Assembly: GCA_024636675.1 (NCBI GenBank)
Contig: JAGXGM010000087.1
Span: 1 to 54,857 of the forward strand
DNA: 54,857 nt
Origin: Hydrogenophilales bacterium
GTDB taxonomy: Bacteria; Pseudomonadota; Gammaproteobacteria; Burkholderiales; Thiobacillaceae
Direction of reading: 5' to 3'
Shown here in pieces: positions 52,400 through 54,857 of the stretch (within the stretch, counting starts at the first letter, position 1; the number at the start of each line of letters is the position of its first letter). The position numbers and the translations under genes were made by a program. The notes below the pieces were generated by a model. That model searched no databases, was not told where the DNA came from, and saw nothing but the letters and a program-made list of their open reading frames with translations.

Positions 52400-53320
52400 A
52401 TGACGAACGCGTACCCGGCTGATGAGGTGGAAACCTTCATCGAAAAGAACATTGCGCCACTGCTACCCCTCCCACGGAGCGAAGCCGAGGCGCGGCGCGC
52501 GCGCGCCGAGGCCGACCGGCACGACGCGGCGTTGGCTCGCAAGGCGCTGTCAGCTGGCGGTCTGGATCTCGAACGACTCGACGCGCTCGCCCAGGAACGC
52601 GCGTTCGCCCGACGGGCGCGTGCGGACGAGCAGCGCCGGCGAGCGGTCGAGGAGTCGACCGCGATCGAGCGACGGTTGGCGGGCCTGACGCCGGTGCTGC
52701 CGATCGACCCGGAATCGCGGAACGTCATCATCGATAGAGTCACATTCATCCGCACGTTCGCCGAAGCGGGCGTGGTCACCGACTCGCACATCGGCTCGCT
52801 CGACAATTGGGCGCGCTACAGGCTGCAGCCCCCGGGTGGCGGGTTGAACAAGACCGGGACAGGCCGGCTGAGCTTCTTCGTTCTCTGGCAGAACCCTCGC
52901 AACGACGCGATCGTGGCGAACGTCGGACCGCGAGTCGTCGTGAACGCTTATCTCTCGGTCGACGCCGACTGGAATGGCGTGGCTGCCTGGTTCCTCGGCG
53001 GATCCGAAGTGCGCGCGACCGTCCGCGCCCGCACGACCGTGTGGGCGATGTGGGACGCGTCCGTCCAGGCAATCGTCAGCGACATGATCCTCGGCAGCGC
53101 CGGCGCGACCGGCGGGTTCTTCGGCGGCGACGACAGCACATTGATCGCCGTCAACCAGTTCATTCCCGGGTCGGGATTCTTCGTTCCGGCGCAGGCATTC
53201 GTTCTCATCGAGGTCACGCTGTTGACCGAGTACCACCAGACGAGCGGCTCCCTCGACCTCGACGCCGCCAGCGGGGCGCTTCGGGTCTCGGTGCCGCACC
53301 TCATCGTCACGGTCACATGA
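52400..53320 (+). CDS. unidentified protein, 306 aa
   Basis: A 306-aa protein with no recognised domain and no signal peptide. The first 95 residues are highly charged and helical (SEAEARRARAEADRHDAALARKAL), likely a coiled coil. The rest is beta-rich and aromatic (WARYRLQPPGGGLNKTGTGRLSFFVLWQN, VNAYLSVDADWNGVAAWFLGG, HQTSGSLDLDAASGALRVSVPHL). It resembles in style some phage-tail or capsule-like assembly proteins, with nothing definite. AAGGAGG precedes the ATG. The CGA/TCG-rich codon use differs from its neighbours. Confidence 0.6.
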   Translation: MTNAYPADEVETFIEKNIAPLLPLPRSEAEARRARAEADRHDAALARKALSAGGLDLERLDALAQERAFARRARADEQRRRAVEESTAIERRLAGLTPVLPIDPESRNVIIDRVTFIRTFAEAGVVTDSHIGSLDNWARYRLQPPGGGLNKTGTGRLSFFVLWQNPRNDAIVANVGPRVVVNAYLSVDADWNGVAAWFLGGSEVRATVRARTTVWAMWDASVQAIVSDMILGSAGATGGFFGGDDSTLIAVNQFIPGSGFFVPAQAFVLIEVTLLTEYHQTSGSLDLDAASGALRVSVPHLIVTVT

Positions 53321-53370
53321 CGGTAGATGGGCAGACCAACGTCGGGCCGCAATAGAAAAAAGGAGAGGTC

Positions 53371-53748
53371 GTGCCGTCGTTCACAAGTGTGGTGGAAACC
53401 GTTGCCTTGGCGATTGATGGAGCGGGTGTCGTCGTTATCGTTCTGGGGCTGCTCACGGCCGCATCCAGATTTATCCTGGCCACCCGAAAAGCCGAGAACC
53501 CCTACCGGCAACTCCGCCACGACATCGGGCGGGGCATCCTTCTTGGGCTGGAGCTCCTGGTGGCGGCAGACATCATCCGTACTGTCGCGGTCCCTCCCAC
53601 CCTGCAGGGCGTAATCGTTCTAGGGATCATCGTCCTGATCCGGACGTTCCTGAGCATGGCGTTGCAAGTGGAGTTGGAAGGCCGCTGGCCCTGGGCGGCC
53701 GGCCGGCAAGATGCCGCACCGCGCGATCCCCCTAATGGGCGCATCTGA
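53371..53748 (+). CDS. DUF1622 membrane protein
   Basis: A 125-aa inner-membrane protein with three hydrophobic helices (IDGAGVVVIVLGLLTAASRFI, LLGLELLVAADIIRTVAV, GVIVLGIIVLIRTFLSMAL). The motif LRHDIGRGILLGLELLVAADIIRT is the DUF1622 signature. Function is unknown. It starts with GTG after AGGAG. It lies 50 bases after the unidentified gene, likely in one operon. Confidence 0.85.
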   Translation: MPSFTSVVETVALAIDGAGVVVIVLGLLTAASRFILATRKAENPYRQLRHDIGRGILLGLELLVAADIIRTVAVPPTLQGVIVLGIIVLIRTFLSMALQVELEGRWPWAAGRQDAAPRDPPNGRI

Positions 53749-53880
53749 GTCACTCGTCGGCGTCCTCTAATCGCCCCAAATACTTCGCCTGCATTTACGC
53801 CCGCCGTACTCTGAAGCATAAAGCGTTAGTCGGCTCGATATCGACGCCGCTTCTGTGTCCGCAGCACCCCGACTACGCGA

Positions 53881-53906
53881 ATAAAAGGCCCAATAAAATC
53901 GGGCCC
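53881..53906 (-). terminator. terminator after the YeeE/YedE genes
   Basis: GGCCC (53887-53891) pairs with GGGCC (53901-53905) around a nine-base loop; on the minus strand it is followed by TTTTATT. Its position is 91 bases after the transporter stop. It may also serve the converging DUF1622 gene. Confidence 0.6.
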
Positions 53907-53996
53907 ATTTGTCCTCCGGAGCTGTCTTCTTGCTGTGGCAAACGACCGGCGGCTTCGTTCCAGGTGGGTCCGGAACAAGCAACGACGAGACCGATT

Positions 53997-54617
53997 TCAA
54001 GGCGCCCAGCGGTCGAGCAGCAGCAGGCCCAGGCCCAGCAGCGGAACGAACACCGCGAGAAATACGGTCAGACGCATGCCCGGCAAATCCGGCAGCATGA
54101 TCTTGCCGCGATTGCCGATTTTCTGGATCGTCGAACTCAGATAGCCCGAGGTTTCGGCATAGAAATAGCTCCCGGCCATCAGGCCGAGTATGCCCGCGAT
54201 GGCATCGTAGTTGCCCTGACCCAGCGCGGCCACACCGGTCCCGGGGCAGTAGCCGAGCAGGCCGAGCCCGACGCCGAAGACCAGACCGCCGGCAATGTTG
54301 GCCGCATAGCGCGTGGGCTTGACATGCAGTTTGACCAGGCCGAGCGCGTGCAGGGAGAAAACGCCGACCATCCCGACGACGATCGCGGTGAGCATTACCT
54401 TTATGACGGTGAAATCAGTCAGGAAAAACTGGCCCATCAGTACCTCGTACTTGGCCACGCCGCCTTTTTGCAGCAGGAAGCCGAAGGCGATGCCGAAGAC
54501 GAGGCCGAGCACGAGCTGACGGGGCGAATCCGGCCTGGTGGGATCGTCGGCGTCGTCCTGTGCGGCGCCCGCTGCCGGCGGGACGGAATCGGGGAGGGGG
54601 GTCTTGTCGGTGCCCAT
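53997..54617 (-). CDS. YeeE/YedE-type sulfur transporter, second half (DUF6691-like)
   Basis: A 206-aa inner-membrane protein with about five helices. LGYCPGTGVAALGQGNYDAIAGILGLMAGSYFYAE holds the cysteine-proline signature of the YeeE/YedE family, which moves thiosulfate or other reduced sulfur. It corresponds to PmpB in two-part systems. A proline-rich N-terminus is present. The start at 54617 is by homology. The preceding gene is the first half. Confidence 0.85.
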   Translation of the reverse strand: MGTDKTPLPDSVPPAAGAAQDDADDPTRPDSPRQLVLGLVFGIAFGFLLQKGGVAKYEVLMGQFFLTDFTVIKVMLTAIVVGMVGVFSLHALGLVKLHVKPTRYAANIAGGLVFGVGLGLLGYCPGTGVAALGQGNYDAIAGILGLMAGSYFYAETSGYLSSTIQKIGNRGKIMLPDLPGMRLTVFLAVFVPLLGLGLLLLDRWAP

Positions 54618-54628
54618 TGCGTGCTCCG

Positions 54629-54857
54629 TCAGAGGCGATACAGCACGTGTGCGGTGGCGACGGCGGCGACGAAGAAGCAGACGAGCGCGATCCATGAGCT
54701 CACCGACAGTTGCAGTGCGCCGCTGATGCCGTGCCCGCTGGTGCAGCCGCCGGCGAGGCGGGCGCCGTACGCCATGACCGCGCCGCCCACGAACGCCATC
54801 CCCAGGCGCGGCGCGACAGCCGGACCGAAACGTTCCTGCCACAGCGCGGGCACCCAC
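54629..54857 (-). CDS. YeeE/YedE-type sulfur transporter, first half (partial)
   Basis: The C-terminal 76 residues of a membrane protein that runs off the end of the window. GGAVMAYGARLAGGCTSGHGISGALQLSVSSW is the other cysteine signature of the family (GGCTSGHG). Its stop lies 12 bases before the second-half start, so both form a PmpA-PmpB-like pair. The 5' end is outside. Confidence 0.85.
   Translation of the reverse strand, partial: WVPALWQERFGPAVAPRLGMAFVGGAVMAYGARLAGGCTSGHGISGALQLSVSSWIALVCFFVAAVATAHVLYRL

Noticed and set aside
53820-53836. Further integron core site (GCGTTAGTC)
   Set aside because: A lone seven-base match without partner boxes or hairpin; likely chance.

Overview
The window looks like chromosome of a GC-rich, chemolithotrophic, sulfur-oxidising betaproteobacterium, most like Thiobacillus or a relative. 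The main reasons are a complete dissimilatory adenylylsulfate (APS) reductase operon of the aprM-aprB-aprA type, a persulfide dioxygenase/rhodanese cluster, a YeeE/YedE-type sulfur transporter, and betaproteobacterial-style mer, OxyR, NirBD and NasA proteins. The species is inferred; there is no rRNA or tRNA gene in the window to fix it.

Layout. 1-1.75 kb: a 5'-truncated HPP membrane protein, a ZIP metal transporter and a small ORF. 1.8-5.0 kb: katG divergent from oxyR. 5.3-6.7 kb: a PhoX-like secreted protein. 6.9-12.6 kb: an outer-membrane channel, membrane-fusion protein and RND pump operon. 12.6-13.5 kb: a YqaA-type membrane protein and a DUF3617 protein. 13.6-15.5 kb: rubrerythrin, a 57-aa rubredoxin and a rubredoxin reductase. 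15.5-17.4 kb: merR divergent from merT-merP-GDCCVxC protein, then a convergent lipoprotein rhodanese. 17.6-20.3 kb: two alpha/beta hydrolases and queD. 20.5-23.8 kb: ArsR-rhodanese fusion, persulfide dioxygenase, MFS carrier and a frameshifted rhodanese. 23.9-28.2 kb: methyltransferase, CorC/HlyC-type protein, Hsp20, an autotransporter remnant, and a DUF1840 protein carrying a 16-unit hexanucleotide repeat. 28.2-33.9 kb: an arylsulfatase remnant, a giant AsmA/DUF748 protein, an RsbRD_N sensor-kinase remnant and copies of a dispersed repeat. 33.9-38.4 kb: the apr operon and three accessory genes. 38.7-46.7 kb: flavodoxin-like reductase, then nasA, ybiB-like, nirB and nirD (nitrate assimilation). 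46.8-48.1 kb: membrane protein and PagL. 48.3-49.6 kb: an AT-richer island with two integron gene cassettes and an attC site but no integrase. 49.6-54.9 kb: flavin reductase, PQQ-type sugar dehydrogenase, two unidentified or DUF genes, and a split YeeE/YedE transporter running off the end.

How the parts fit. The sulfur genes convert sulfane sulfur and persulfide (ArsR-rhodanese, dioxygenase, rhodaneses) and sulfite/APS (AprBA with membrane protein AprM). Peroxide defence is layered: OxyR/KatG plus a reductive rubrerythrin-rubredoxin-reductase chain. Nitrate assimilation is set up for nitrogen control: a consensus NtrC site and a consensus sigma-54 promoter stand before nirB, and the leader between promoter and nirB is filled by a large inverted-repeat element. 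The mer operon has a textbook MerR operator.

The most notable items are the sigma-54/hairpin nirB leader, the integron cassettes, the ArsR-rhodanese persulfide module, the merR gene extended by an intergenic-type repeat, the DUF1840 microsatellite, and the decay zone at 26.7-33.9 kb with truncated and frameshifted genes. Starts were chosen from ribosome-binding sites and family N-termini, so several genes begin inside a longer open frame.
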